Origin: Sphingomonas sp. So64.6b
GTDB taxonomy: Bacteria; Pseudomonadota; Alphaproteobacteria; Sphingomonadales; Sphingomonadaceae
Length of the DNA: 64,000 bases
Assembly: GCF_014171475.1 (NCBI RefSeq)
Contig: NZ_CP048817.1
Coordinates: 3,968,001-4,032,000 of the forward strand
Direction: 5' to 3'
The position numbers and the translations under genes are program-made. Positions 1-8,667 of the stretch are shown here, one piece after another. Position 1 is the first letter of the stretch. Each line of letters begins with the position of its first letter. The notes beneath the pieces are model-generated. The model was not told the DNA's origin. It made no database searches and worked only from the letters and a program-made list of their open reading frames with translations.

Positions 1-1
1 C

Positions 2-733
2 GCGCCCTATCTGCGGCTCAAGACCAAGATCGACGAGATCAAGGCAGACCCGCGCTATGGCTTCATGTTTTCGGGCATGCTGGTCGCCGATACGATGGCG
101 AATTTCATCGAGCGCATCTTTCGCCTGCCCGGTGGCGGCAAGCCGATCTCGATCATCGACGTTTCCGGTGTGCCGTCGGACATCACATCGGTGGTGGTCG
201 CGGTGCTCAGCCGGATGGTGTTCGACTTCGCGATCTGGTCGCGCAACGAACCGCAGCGGCCGATCCTGTTGGTGTGCGAGGAAGCGCATCGCTACATTCC
301 GAACGAACGCAACGCCGACAGTTCTTCGGTCGGTCGCATCCTGAGCCGGATCGCCAAGGAAGGCCGTAAATACGGCGTGTCGCTCGGCCTGATCACGCAG
401 CGGCCGTCCGATCTGGCCGAAGGCGTGTTGTCGCAGTGCGGCACAATCATCTCGATGCGTCTGAACAACGACCGCGATCAGGCTTTTGTGCGCGCGGCGA
501 TGCCCGAAGGCGCGCGCGGTTTCCTCGATTCGATCCCCGCATTACGCAACCGCGAATGTATCATTTGCGGCGAAGGCGTCGCGATCCCGATCCGCGTATC
601 GTTCGACGGTCTGGAAGAGAGCAAGCGCCCGGCCTCGGACGATCCGCTCTTCTCCGATTTGTGGCGCGAAGTTGGGTCGGAGGATCAAATCATCGCGCGC
701 ACGATCAAGCGCTGGCGGTCGCAGGGACGGTAG
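2..733 (+). CDS. HerA-like (DUF87) ATPase, C-terminal part
   Basis: This gene enters from the left edge, so its N-terminus and Walker A motif are missing. The visible 243 residues match the C-terminal half of HerA/DUF87 hexameric ATPases of the FtsK-HerA superfamily. A Walker B-like strand ends in VCEEAHRYIP (about nt 270-300), followed by LITQRPSDLAEGVLSQCGT (nt 391-444), the sensor segment with the arginine typical of the family. HerA proteins are DNA translocases that usually work with a nuclease, but many sphingomonads carry this form as a stand-alone housekeeping protein. Its partner, if any, would lie outside the window. The reading frame closes at a TAG at 731-733. The family call is firm; the cellular role is unknown. 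Confidence 0.8.
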   Translation, partial: APYLRLKTKIDEIKADPRYGFMFSGMLVADTMANFIERIFRLPGGGKPISIIDVSGVPSDITSVVVAVLSRMVFDFAIWSRNEPQRPILLVCEEAHRYIPNERNADSSSVGRILSRIAKEGRKYGVSLGLITQRPSDLAEGVLSQCGTIISMRLNNDRDQAFVRAAMPEGARGFLDSIPALRNRECIICGEGVAIPIRVSFDGLEESKRPASDDPLFSDLWREVGSEDQIIARTIKRWRSQGR

Positions 734-763
734 CCGGGCGTTTTCGATTCTCCTTGACCTGGC

Positions 764-795
764 GAGATAGGTTACACCGGTTGTTGCATATCTTC
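764..795 (+). repeat. 32-bp inverted-repeat element, copy 1
   Basis: The sequence is GAGATAGGTTACACC, an 8-nt spacer, then CATATCTTC. It has the same 15+8+9 layout as the copies at 847-878 and 48834-48865. The left arm is diverged (GATAGGTT against GATATGGG). The ends still form a short stem. Function is unknown. Confidence 0.5.
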
Positions 796-846
796 GCGCG
801 GGCTCGAGAACGATCGGGTCACACCGGGCCGGATGGGCGGTCGAGA

Positions 847-878
847 GAGATATGGGACACCCCTCGTGGCATATCTCC
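847..878 (+). repeat. 32-bp inverted-repeat element, copy 2
   Basis: The left arm is GAGATATGGGACACC and the right arm CATATCTCC, with 8 nt between. GAGATATG pairs perfectly with CATATCTC. The 15-nt left arm is identical to that of the copy on the opposite strand near parB (48834-48865). Function is unknown. Confidence 0.6.
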
Positions 879-1079
879 GGCGTCCGGCGCGACGACATAT
901 CCTATAAGAATCAGTGATTTAGGTTGATTTCACATCGCCGCATCGTGGCGGGATCAGAGGAGTCCACGGCCGGCCTGATGCATGATAGCATTGATAGCGG
1001 TCCACGTTACCGGTGAGCCGCGAATAACACTGCCGTTTGTTCGAAATGAAGCCCGGGTCCGCTACGAACCAGCGAACCG

Positions 1080-2579
1080 TTAGCGCCCGCCCGGTCGGAC
1101 CGACATCAGCGACGCGACGCGCGCCTTGAACGCCTTGAGCGTTGCGCCCGAGAGCTGCGCCATGGTGGTGAACGAGACCGAGCGCGGGTTGATCGCGACG
1201 CCGTTCTTCCACAATTCATAATGGAGATGCGGTCCGGTCGACATGCCGGTTGAGCCGACATAACCGATCACCTGGCCGCGCGCGACGCGGGTGCCGGGGC
1301 GCACCGCGATGCGGCTCATATGACCATAGCCGGTGGCCATGCCGCCGCCATGGATCAGCTTGACGAAATTGCCATAACCGCCGTTGCGCCCGGCCAGCGC
1401 GACCACGCCGTCCATCGCGGCATAGATTGGCGAACCATAAGCCGCGGCGATATCGAGCCCCTTGTGCATCCGCGCGGTGTGCAGGATCGGGTGAATACGA
1501 ATGCCGAAGTTCGAGGTCAGGCGGCCGGCGACGGGCATGCCCATCGCGCCGCGGCGTTCGCCGACGCCATTCGCCTCGAACCATTGCTCGCGGCCTTCGC
1601 TGCCCCATTTGACCAGCTGAACCTTCTTGCGGCCCTGATCGAGGCCGGCGAACATCAGGGAGCCGAGTTGCACCTCGCCGGTCGCGGCGCGGGCCTGTTC
1701 GATGATGATGTCGAACGTGTCGGCGGATCTGACGTCGCCGCCGATCGAGATGCGCGAGGCGATCGCCTTGATATAAGCCTCGACCGCCCTGGCCGGGGCG
1801 CCAGCGGCGCGCGCAGAGCGATAGAGGCTCGATCCAACCAGGCCCTGAATACGCATCGGGGTATGATCGATGGCGATCGGCTGGCGCGTCATGCTTAGCG
1901 CATTGCCGGTGCGACTGACCGAAAGCTTGAGATCGAACTTGGCGCGAAAGGCGAGTTGCTCGAGCGGCCGGGCCACCGTGCGATCGGGGCGGCGGCCCAG
2001 AGTCATGTCGATCCGCGTGCCGGGTTTGATGTCGTCCAGCGCTACCGCGTTCGACACCAGGCTGGTCACCTCGGCGGAATCGGTCTTGGACACGCCCGCG
2101 CGCTCAAGCATGCGCGCGAAGCTGTCGCCCTGACCCAATGTCGTGGTCAGGTCCTGACGCGGTCGTTCGGGCTGTTGGGCAAGCGGCGCGACCAGATCGT
2201 TCGCGGCCATGTGCCGGCCGGTCGCCGCGCCCCAAGCGAGCGGCGCGATCGATTGCGCGCGGGCTTCGTCCCATTCGCTTCCGGACATCGCAGGCGCGAC
2301 ATCGCCAAGGATGGGACGATCGAAACCGGGCGAGAGAAAGCAAGTCGCGGTGATCAGCGCGGCGCAGGTCGCGGCCCCGCGCCACCAGTCGGCGGAGCCG
2401 ATCCGCGCACCGAGATCGGGTGCCCAGTCGATCTGCGCGATGCCGGTGCGGAGTTTGTCGAACGGGGATAGAACTGTCGGCACATACGCGCCACGGCCGA
2501 ACGAGAGGGTGGCCGTGCCACCCGCCTGCTCCTGTCCATGATCGCTGCGTAAGAACAAGGCGACTGATCCCCAAGTCAC
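1080..2579 (-). CDS. M23 family metallopeptidase (envelope)
   Basis: Probable zinc-dependent peptidoglycan endopeptidase (LytM/M23), 499 residues from a GTG at 2579. The C-terminal M23 domain has the expected ligands: H372 and D376 in HKGLD, and the HLH pair at 451-453 in GPHLHYE. A hydrophobic stretch near residues 65-85 probably anchors the protein in the membrane. A long middle region of LysM/OPA-like character sits between anchor and peptidase. Residues 38-46 read SPFDKLRTG, a well-known translated signature of REP-type intergenic repeats, which suggests that a repeat inserted into the variable N-terminus. The start is uncertain because the first 50 residues are poorly constrained. Substrate is inferred from the family. 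Confidence 0.85.
   Translation of the reverse strand: MTWGSVALFLRSDHGQEQAGGTATLSFGRGAYVPTVLSPFDKLRTGIAQIDWAPDLGARIGSADWWRGAATCAALITATCFLSPGFDRPILGDVAPAMSGSEWDEARAQSIAPLAWGAATGRHMAANDLVAPLAQQPERPRQDLTTTLGQGDSFARMLERAGVSKTDSAEVTSLVSNAVALDDIKPGTRIDMTLGRRPDRTVARPLEQLAFRAKFDLKLSVSRTGNALSMTRQPIAIDHTPMRIQGLVGSSLYRSARAAGAPARAVEAYIKAIASRISIGGDVRSADTFDIIIEQARAATGEVQLGSLMFAGLDQGRKKVQLVKWGSEGREQWFEANGVGERRGAMGMPVAGRLTSNFGIRIHPILHTARMHKGLDIAAAYGSPIYAAMDGVVALAGRNGGYGNFVKLIHGGGMATGYGHMSRIAVRPGTRVARGQVIGYVGSTGMSTGPHLHYELWKNGVAINPRSVSFTTMAQLSGATLKAFKARVASLMSVRPGGR
2442..2468 (-). repeat. REP-like repeat fragment inside the M23 peptidase gene
   Basis: This 27-nt segment encodes SPFDKLRTG in the peptidase frame. 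The DNA (CCCGTTCGACAAACTCCG on the minus strand) resembles the dispersed repeat CCCTTCGACAAGCTC that occurs between genes in many sphingomonads. The repeat keeps the frame open. I found no second copy in this window, so the assignment rests on recognising the motif. Confidence 0.45.
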
Positions 2580-2800
2580 TCGTCGCCGTCACCCCCGGCA
2601 ATGGGTGGAATGACTGTGACGCCAAAATCCTAAAGTCAAATTAAGGAATGTTCCGCATCCGGAACTCTACGGCCAGCCGTTAGCCCGTTGCGGCGAAACG
2701 AGATTTTTTGACGGAACTGCTAGATATATTAAGTGCTTGGGTGCGAATTTGTGCGCGGCGGGTTGCGCGCGCACCGTGCCGCGCCGATGTTGTTTCCGCC

Positions 2801-5311
2801 ATGAGCCGCGCCGATCCCGACCTGACCGTCACTGCCGTGCTGGGTCCGACCAACACCGGCAAGACGCACCTCGCGGTCGAGCGCATGTGCGGCCATTCAA
2901 GCGGCATGATCGGCTTTCCGCTCCGCCTGCTGGCGCGTGAAGTTTACGACCGGGTGGTCAAGCTGAAAGGCGAAGCCCGTGTCGCGCTGATCACCGGCGA
3001 AGAGAAAATCGTGCCGAAGGATGCGCGCTGGTTCCTGTGCACCGCCGAAAGCATGCCGCTCGATCGCGACCTCGCCTTTGTCGGGATCGATGAGGCACAG
3101 CTCGGCGCGGATGCCGAGCGTGGTCATGTCTTCACCGACCGGTTGTTGCGCGCGCGGGGCCGGGAGGAGACGATGATCCTTGGCTCCGAAGCGCTACGCC
3201 CCATGCTGAAAGCATTGGTGCCCGAAGCGGATATCCAGAACCGGCCGCGCTTTTCGACGCTCAGCTTTGCCGGGGCGAAGAAGATCTCGCGCTTGCCCAA
3301 ACGATCCGCGATCGTCGCGTTCAGTGCCGAGGAAGTCTATGCCGTGGCCGAGATGCTGCGGCGGCTGCGCGGCGGGGCGGCGGTGGTGATGGGTGCGCTC
3401 TCGCCGCGCACGCGCAACGCGCAGGTCGCGATGTTCCAGGCCGGCGAGGTCGATTACCTCGTCGCGACCGATGCGATCGGCATGGGCCTGAACATGGATG
3501 TCGCGCATGTCGCCTTTGCCAGCCTCAACAAGTTCGACGGCCATCGCCAGCGCCGCCTGACCGTTGCCGAAATGGCGCAGATCGCCGGCCGCGCGGGCCG
3601 CCACCAGCGCGACGGCACATTCGGTGCACTGGTCGAGCAAGGGCCGGGCGCGTTCACGCCCGAAGAGGTGCTGGCGATCGAGGAGCATCGCTTCCCAAAG
3701 CTCGATTTCCTCTATTGGCGCGATGGCGAGCCCGACATGGCGAGCGTCGATGACTTGATCGCCACGCTCGAAGCCCGGCCCGACAGCCGCGTGCTGCGCG
3801 CCGCGCCCGAGGCGGTCGATCTCGCCGTACTCAAGCGGCTGGCCGGTGAGGGATGGGTGCGCGATCGCGTGCGATCTCCCGCGATGGTCGCGCGGCTATG
3901 GGCGGCGTGCGGCCTGCCCGATTTCCGCAAGCTCGGCGTCGATCCGCATGCGCGGTTCGTCGGGCGCGTGTTCGGCCATCTCAGCGAAGGATCGGGCCAT
4001 ATCCCGCATATATGGTTCGCCGACGAGATCGCGCGTCTCGACACCGTCGCCGGCGATGTCGAGACGCTGGCCGGACGGATCGCGGCGGCGCGCAGCTGGG
4101 CCTATATCGCCAATCGCCCCGACTGGCTCGCCGATCCGGTGCATTGGGCGGCGCGCGCCGGCGAAGTCGAAGAACGGCTGTCGGACGCGCTTCATCTCAG
4201 CCTGACTCAGCGTTTCGTCGATAAGCGCACGACCATGCTGCTGCGCCAGATCGGCGCCGATCCGCGCGCGCTGCCCGTGGTGATCGGCGAGCAGGGTGAG
4301 GTGATGGTCGAGGATCATCCGATCGGGCGGCTCGAAGGATTCCGCTTCATCGTCGCGCCCGATGCCGGCCATAGCGACAAAAGGCTGTTGCTCGCCGCCG
4401 CCGAACGCCGGTTGGGCGACGAGCGGGCGCGGCGCGGCGGCGCGCTGGTAGAAGCCGAGGATTCCGCGCTGGCACTGACAGGCGACACGGGTGCGATGCC
4501 TATGCTCGCGTGGAACGGGCTCCCAATCGCGACATTGACCGCCGGCACCACGCTGGTCCGTCCGCGTGTGAAGCTCGACAAGGCGCTCGACTGCCTCGAT
4601 GTCGCGATGCGCACGAAGATCGTCGCGCGGTTCGATCGCTGGATCGCCAGCCAGACCATGCAGCGCCTTCCCGCGCTGGTCGCACTCGATGCCGCAGCGC
4701 GCGACGCCGGCGCCAGCCCGGCGCTCCGCGCGGTTGCGGCGGCCCTGGTCGATCGCGGCGGTCTTGCCGCGCGGATCGATCTGCACGTCGCGGTCGATGG
4801 GCTCGATCAACCGGCGCGCAAGCGGTTGCGTGCGATCGGCGTGACGATCGGCGCGCTCGATTTATTCGATCCGCGCCTGCTCAAGCCCGGCGCCGCGCGC
4901 TGGCGGCGGGCGCTGCTCTCCGCGCAGACCGGTACGCCGATCGTCGAGGGTCCGCCCGATGGTGCGACTGTGCTGGCACGCGGCACGCCCGGCGCGACAC
5001 TCGACGCCGGTTTCCGCCAGATCGCCACTCAGGCGGTGCGCGTCGACCTGGTCGAACGTATCGCCCGTAGCGCGCATGACGCGCGCGCCGGACGGCGCCC
5101 ATTCGCGCCCGATCCCGCGCTCGCCATCTCGATCGGCCTGGCACCTGCTACGCTGGAGCGATTGATGGCGGGCCTCGGCTTTCGCACCGCGCCGCCGGAG
5201 AATGATCGCCCGCGCTGGGTCTGGCGCGGCCAGGCGCGCGCCAAGGCGACGCCACCACCGCGCGACAACGCCTTTTCGGCGCTCGCCGATCTTGCATTGT
5301 TCCGCGGTTGA
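2801..5311 (+). CDS. SUV3-like DEAD/DEAH-type RNA helicase
   Basis: An 836-residue superfamily 2 helicase related to mitochondrial SUV3. From the ATG at 2801 the P-loop GPTNTGKTH lies at residues 15-23. The Walker B motif GIDEAQLG is near 95-100, and the motif VI-like QIAGRAGRHQRDG is near 262-274. The long C-terminal part is alphaproteobacteria-type and lacks motifs I can name. The frame opens farther upstream at a TTG at 2708, but the extra 31 residues are basic and low in family character, so I prefer the ATG. The protein probably unwinds RNA during turnover. It overlaps the next gene by 4 bp, so the two are probably co-transcribed, as in related genomes. Confidence 0.85.
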   Translation: MSRADPDLTVTAVLGPTNTGKTHLAVERMCGHSSGMIGFPLRLLAREVYDRVVKLKGEARVALITGEEKIVPKDARWFLCTAESMPLDRDLAFVGIDEAQLGADAERGHVFTDRLLRARGREETMILGSEALRPMLKALVPEADIQNRPRFSTLSFAGAKKISRLPKRSAIVAFSAEEVYAVAEMLRRLRGGAAVVMGALSPRTRNAQVAMFQAGEVDYLVATDAIGMGLNMDVAHVAFASLNKFDGHRQRRLTVAEMAQIAGRAGRHQRDGTFGALVEQGPGAFTPEEVLAIEEHRFPKLDFLYWRDGEPDMASVDDLIATLEARPDSRVLRAAPEAVDLAVLKRLAGEGWVRDRVRSPAMVARLWAACGLPDFRKLGVDPHARFVGRVFGHLSEGSGHIPHIWFADEIARLDTVAGDVETLAGRIAAARSWAYIANRPDWLADPVHWAARAGEVEERLSDALHLSLTQRFVDKRTTMLLRQIGADPRALPVVIGEQGEVMVEDHPIGRLEGFRFIVAPDAGHSDKRLLLAAAERRLGDERARRGGALVEAEDSALALTGDTGAMPMLAWNGLPIATLTAGTTLVRPRVKLDKALDCLDVAMRTKIVARFDRWIASQTMQRLPALVALDAAARDAGASPALRAVAAALVDRGGLAARIDLHVAVDGLDQPARKRLRAIGVTIGALDLFDPRLLKPGAARWRRALLSAQTGTPIVEGPPDGATVLARGTPGATLDAGFRQIATQAVRVDLVERIARSAHDARAGRRPFAPDPALAISIGLAPATLERLMAGLGFRTAPPENDRPRWVWRGQARAKATPPPRDNAFSALADLALFRG

Positions 5312-5613
5312 GCTTCGTGGCTGACGGCACGACAATGCGGCTCGACCGCTTTTTATGGTTCGCACGGCTGACGAAGACGCGCAGCACGGCGCAGGCCGTC
5401 GCGACGAATAGCCGATTGCGCATTGACGGCCGACCGATCGACCGCGCGCACGCCGCAGTGCGGATCGGCAATGTACTGACCTTCCTGAGCAACAACACCA
5501 TCCGCGTCGTCCGCATTGAGGCATTACCGCCACGCCGCGGTCCGGCGCCCGAAGCGCGGGCCTGCTACACCGAGCTCACTGAGAACGTCTCGCAGCAAGC
5601 CGGACCCGATTGA
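5308..5613 (+). CDS. S4-domain RNA-binding protein (Hsp15-like)
   Basis: A basic protein of up to 101 residues. Its S4 RNA-binding fold begins [19 protein letters not shown] and continues through [19 protein letters not shown]. Hsp15-type proteins of this size bind stalled or free 50S ribosomal subunits. The listed TTG start overlaps the helicase stop by 4 bp, which supports translational coupling. An ATG at 5335 would begin exactly at the conserved domain and is an equally plausible start. Ferredoxin follows 65 bp downstream. Confidence 0.8.
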   Translation: MSFVADGTTMRLDRFLWFARLTKTRSTAQAVATNSRLRIDGRPIDRAHAAVRIGNVLTFLSNNTIRVVRIEALPPRRGPAPEARACYTELTENVSQQAGPD

Positions 5614-5678
5614 CGAGGCCAGACTCGGCGCATAGCAGAAGCGGGTTCTGCCTGTTGGGGCCTATACGGGATACCGCT

Positions 5679-6020
5679 ATGACCTACGTCGTCACCGACG
5701 CCTGCATCAAGTGCAAGTATATGGACTGTGTCGAGGTGTGCCCCGTCGACTGTTTCTATGAAGGCGAGAACATGCTCGTCATCAACCCGAGCGAATGCAT
5801 CGATTGCGGCGTGTGCGAACCCGAATGCCCGGCAGAGGCAATCCTGCCCGATACCGAATCCGGTCTCGAGCAATGGATGGAGCTCAACAACACCTTCTCT
5901 GCGCAATGGCCCAATGTCACGCGCAAGAACGATCAGACCCCGGCGGATGCCGACGAGCACAAGGGCGAAGAGGGTAAATTCGACAAGTTCTTCTCGCCCG
6001 ACCCTGGTGCGGGGGACTAG
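5679..6020 (+). CDS. fdxA: Ferredoxin FdxA, 7Fe type
   Basis: A 113-residue ferredoxin of the 3Fe-4S/4Fe-4S class. The N-terminal cysteines lie in [17 protein letters not shown]. The second cluster motif [12 protein letters not shown] follows near residues 40-51. The acidic C-terminal extension matches FdxA of alphaproteobacteria. It is a soluble electron carrier. The ATG at 5679 puts the conserved [13 protein letters not shown] at the very start. It converges on the Sel1 gene, and the two share the four bases CTAG as overlapping TAG stops. Confidence 0.95.
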   Translation: MTYVVTDACIKCKYMDCVEVCPVDCFYEGENMLVINPSECIDCGVCEPECPAEAILPDTESGLEQWMELNNTFSAQWPNVTRKNDQTPADADEHKGEEGKFDKFFSPDPGAGD

Positions 6021-6922
6021 TCCCGGTCTTTTGCCAGATCGTCGAGTGTCTTCAGCAGCTGCTGCGCCTCAGTACGCTGCGCCGCGTATTTGTCGGCCGA
6101 AGCGGCCAGCGTCAGCCATTGCCGGGCCTCCTCCATGGCAGCCTTGTCGACAAAGTTCTTTCCATCGCGCTTGATCAGCATGCGCGAGAACGCCTCGCGT
6201 CCCAGCATCAAGGCAGCATCCGGCCGGCCGTTATCATAGGCGACCCTCCACCAGCGAGCCGCGACCACCCTGTCCAGCGGCACGCCGTCCCCATTCCAAT
6301 ATATCTGCCCCAACAGAAAGGCCGCGTTCGGCTGTTTCTGCTGGGCGGCGTCAGTCAGCCAGCGTCGAGCCTCAACCGCATCCTTGGCAATATGTTCACC
6401 GGTCAACAGATAGCCGCCCAGATCGGTCGCGGCATCGGGATCACCCGCCGCTGCACCAGCCCTACACAGTGCAAGGCCAGCGGCAGGATCGCGTACCCCG
6501 CCTTCGCCCTTGATCATCATGTTGCCCAACGCGCAGCCAGATTTCGGATAGCCCAGCTCTTGAGCCTGACGATATAATAACCGGGCTCGCGGTAGATCAC
6601 GCGTCATACCGCGCCCGTTGTAAAGACATTGAGCGAGGTTCTGAGCCGAATCGCCACGCACTGTCGCAGTGCGTTTAAAATAGTTGCAGGCGCGGGCTGG
6701 GTCGGCAGCCAATCCAGCAAAACCGCCCCGATTGAATATCTCACCGAGAAACTCGTTTGCACTGGCATCGCCGCCCACAGCAAGTTTCTCAAGCTTTTCG
6801 ACCAAGGCTTCGCCACCCAGGTTATTGGCCCGCTGAGCCAGTGCATGAACTTCCGGCGATACAAGCGGAACCGCCTGGCCACCCTGACCTAACAGCAATA
6901 ATATGGCCGACGACATGATCAT
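6017..6922 (-). CDS. Sel1-repeat protein, probably exported
   Basis: 301 residues starting with a hydrophobic signal-like segment ([19 protein letters not shown]). Tandem Sel1/TPR-like repeats follow, recognisable by patterns such as [24 protein letters not shown], split here as AQCLYNGRG plus [12 protein letters not shown], and [19 protein letters not shown]. Such alpha-solenoid repeats mediate protein-protein contacts, and the partner cannot be read from sequence. A second ATG six bases downstream is an alternative start. Its stop shares four bases with fdxA. Function beyond protein binding is not assignable. Confidence 0.75.
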   Translation of the reverse strand: MIMSSAILLLLGQGGQAVPLVSPEVHALAQRANNLGGEALVEKLEKLAVGGDASANEFLGEIFNRGGFAGLAADPARACNYFKRTATVRGDSAQNLAQCLYNGRGMTRDLPRARLLYRQAQELGYPKSGCALGNMMIKGEGGVRDPAAGLALCRAGAAAGDPDAATDLGGYLLTGEHIAKDAVEARRWLTDAAQQKQPNAAFLLGQIYWNGDGVPLDRVVAARWWRVAYDNGRPDAALMLGREAFSRMLIKRDGKNFVDKAAMEEARQWLTLAASADKYAAQRTEAQQLLKTLDDLAKDRD

Positions 6923-7160
6923 ACGCGATTCCTATCGCCGGGCACGAACTGTGACAATCGACGGAAGGCGCAACGCGAAAAAAGCAGGTTTGGCTGGTAA
7001 TTTTATTACGACTGTGTTAAATAGCCGGAGACGGAAGGCACGGTTGCGCGTTCTTCCAGTCTGGAGACGTACTGAAATCAACATTCCCCTATCGCGCGCA
7101 TCCGGCATCGTGGCCGTCGCGCTTCCTCGGGGGCACCGGTCCACAGAAAGGCTCAACGGA

Positions 7161-7694
7161 ATGGCTGCCAAGGCGCTGTCCTTCGACGTCGGCGATTATG
7201 TCGTTTATCCAAAGCACGGCGTCGGCCGTGTCATCGAACTGCAGCGGCAGGAAATCGCCGGCATGCAGCTCGAACTCTATGTGCTGCGTTTCGAGAAAGA
7301 ACGCATGACATTGCGCGTGCCCACCAACAAGGCTGAATCGGTCGGGATGCGCAAGCTTTCCTCCGACAAGACGCTGCGCGAGGCGCTCGACACGCTGACC
7401 GGCAAGCCGCGCGTCAAGCGCACCATGTGGTCGCGCCGTGCGCAGGAATATGAAGCCAAGATCAATTCGGGCGACCTGGTGTCGATCGCCGAAGTGGTCC
7501 GCGATCTGTTCCGTGCCGACGACCAGCCCGAGCAGAGCTATTCGGAGCGTCAGATCTTCGAAGGCGCGACCAGCCGCCTCGCACGCGAACTCGCCGCGAT
7601 GGAGCAGGTCGACGAGCCGACCGCACAGGAAAAGATCCTCGAGATCCTGCGCAAGGCCGCGGCAATCCACAACAAGGACAAGATTCCCGCCTGA
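7161..7694 (+). CDS. carD: CarD family transcriptional regulator
   Basis: A 177-residue CarD/CdnL protein. The N-terminal Tudor-like RNA polymerase-interacting domain begins FDVGDYVVYPKHGVGRV. An all-helical DNA-binding C-terminal domain follows. Proteins of this family bind the RNA polymerase beta subunit and stabilise open complexes, especially at rRNA promoters. The ATG at 7161 is chosen because the conserved domain begins eight residues later and GAAAGG lies upstream. The frame stays open back to 6903, but that part lacks conservation. A strong hairpin terminator follows at 7713-7752. Confidence 0.95.
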   Translation: MAAKALSFDVGDYVVYPKHGVGRVIELQRQEIAGMQLELYVLRFEKERMTLRVPTNKAESVGMRKLSSDKTLREALDTLTGKPRVKRTMWSRRAQEYEAKINSGDLVSIAEVVRDLFRADDQPEQSYSERQIFEGATSRLARELAAMEQVDEPTAQEKILEILRKAAAIHNKDKIPA

Positions 7695-7712
7695 TCGGGA
7701 TTTTTGACCGGA

Positions 7713-7752
7713 TAATGAAAAGGGCGGCCAGCGATGGCCGCCCTTTTCATTA
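7713..7752. terminator. Terminator after carD
   Basis: An 18-bp perfect inverted repeat (7713-7730 pairs with 7735-7752) with a GCGA tetraloop. The GC-rich core GGGCGGCCA is flanked by AAAA and TTTT, so it can act on either strand. It insulates carD from the GIN-domain genes. Confidence 0.9.
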
Positions 7753-7796
7753 GTCCCCTTCCTATTTGCCCCGTTATATATTTGCACCGTGACGAT

Positions 7797-7824
7797 CAGT
7801 GTGTTATCAAACCAACACACACTG
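7797..7824 (+). promoter_or_regulatory. 8-bp inverted repeat before the first GIN gene
   Basis: CAGTGTGT (7797-7804) pairs with ACACACTG (7817-7824). The right arm ends at the ribosome-binding site GGGAG (7824-7828). It could be an operator or a leader hairpin that masks the ribosome-binding site. I cannot tell which. Confidence 0.3.
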
Positions 7825-7835
7825 GGAGAGTTTCG

Positions 7836-8570
7836 ATGCGCCTTTTCACCCTGATCGCCGCCCTGCCGCTTGCGGCCTGTTCGTATGGCTCCGATGCTGC
7901 CGACAGCAAGCCGGGCCTGCCGGGATCGGGCAGCAGTACGACACGCACCTTCGCCGTCACCGATTTCGACCAGGTCGACCTGCGCGGATCGGACGATGTC
8001 GATATTCGCGTCGGCACCGGATTCTCGGTCCGTGCCGAGGGCGCGTCCGAAGAACTCGACAAGCTCAAGATCGAGAAGGTCGGCAGCACGCTGAAGGTCG
8101 GCCGGATCAACGGCACTGGCTTCAACTGGGGCGGTGGCAAACATAACGGCGTGAAGGTCTTCGTGACCATGCCGCGGATCGCCCAGGCGGGCATCGCCGG
8201 ATCGGGCAATCTGGCGATCGACCGCGTCGAAGGGCAAAGCTTCACTGGCGAGACCGCGGGATCGGGTAATCTGGCGGTTGCCGCACTGAATGTGCAGACC
8301 GCCAAATTCTCGATCGCCGGATCGGGCAATATGAGCTTGACGGGCACCGCCAAGCAATTGTCGATGGAGATTGCCGGATCCGGCGACATCGACGCCGGGG
8401 GCGTCAAGGCCGAGGGCGCGAGCGTCTCGATCGCGGGATCGGGCAGCGCCAAGGCCGATGTGGCTGGCCCAGCCGATGTGTCGGTCATGGGGTCCGGCGA
8501 TGTCGATCTGGGCAAGGGCGCGAAATGCAAGACCAGCAAGATGGGATCGGGCGAGGTGCGCTGCGGTTGA
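7836..8570 (+). CDS. GIN-domain (DUF2807) putative lipoprotein
   Basis: 244 residues with a lipoprotein signal ending in LAAC, so cysteine 15 would be lipidated and the protein placed in the envelope. The body is a head-GIN/DUF2807 beta-solenoid. The turn motif AGSGN or AGSGD recurs (IAGSGNLAI, TAGSGNLAV, IAGSGNMSL, IAGSGDIDA, IAGSGSAKA), one turn per coil. The ATG at 7836 has GGGAGAG seven bases upstream. The function of these proteins is not established; adhesion or envelope roles have been proposed. A paralogue follows immediately. Confidence 0.8.
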   Translation: MRLFTLIAALPLAACSYGSDAADSKPGLPGSGSSTTRTFAVTDFDQVDLRGSDDVDIRVGTGFSVRAEGASEELDKLKIEKVGSTLKVGRINGTGFNWGGGKHNGVKVFVTMPRIAQAGIAGSGNLAIDRVEGQSFTGETAGSGNLAVAALNVQTAKFSIAGSGNMSLTGTAKQLSMEIAGSGDIDAGGVKAEGASVSIAGSGSAKADVAGPADVSVMGSGDVDLGKGAKCKTSKMGSGEVRCG

Positions 8571-8611
8571 ATTTCGTTTGAAATGCGCTGACCGCACATT
8601 TCGAACAATCT

Positions 8612-8635
8612 CGATATGCTTGCCCGATATGCTTG
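8612..8635 (+). repeat. Tandem 11-nt direct repeat
   Basis: CGATATGCTTG occurs at 8612-8622 and again at 8625-8635, a 13-nt period, in the gap before the second GIN-domain gene. It could be a direct-repeat binding site. There is no further support. Confidence 0.4.
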
Positions 8636-8667
8636 GCAGCATGGCGGATCGGTGCGATGCAGGTCGC

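Larger units (their letters stand above)
734..1079. other. 346-bp gap with two copies of a 32-bp inverted repeat
   Basis: No credible gene is visible on either strand. The stretch holds two copies of an inverted-repeat element at 764-795 and 847-878, listed separately. It then has a locally AT-richer run around 890-930. The remainder to 1079 shows nothing I recognise. It separates the converging ends of the HerA-like gene and the M23 peptidase, so terminators would be expected here. Neither repeat is followed by a clear T-tract. Confidence 0.6.

Noticed and set aside
1..733. HerA-like ATPase as part of an anti-phage system
   Set aside because: No nuclease, SIR2 or other defence partner is visible downstream, and this form is common as a stand-alone core gene. 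The upstream side is not in the window.
2708..2730. TTGACG followed by TATATT as a promoter for the helicase
   Set aside because: The spacing is 11 bp, far from the 16-18 bp needed. The TTG there is also an unlikely start codon.
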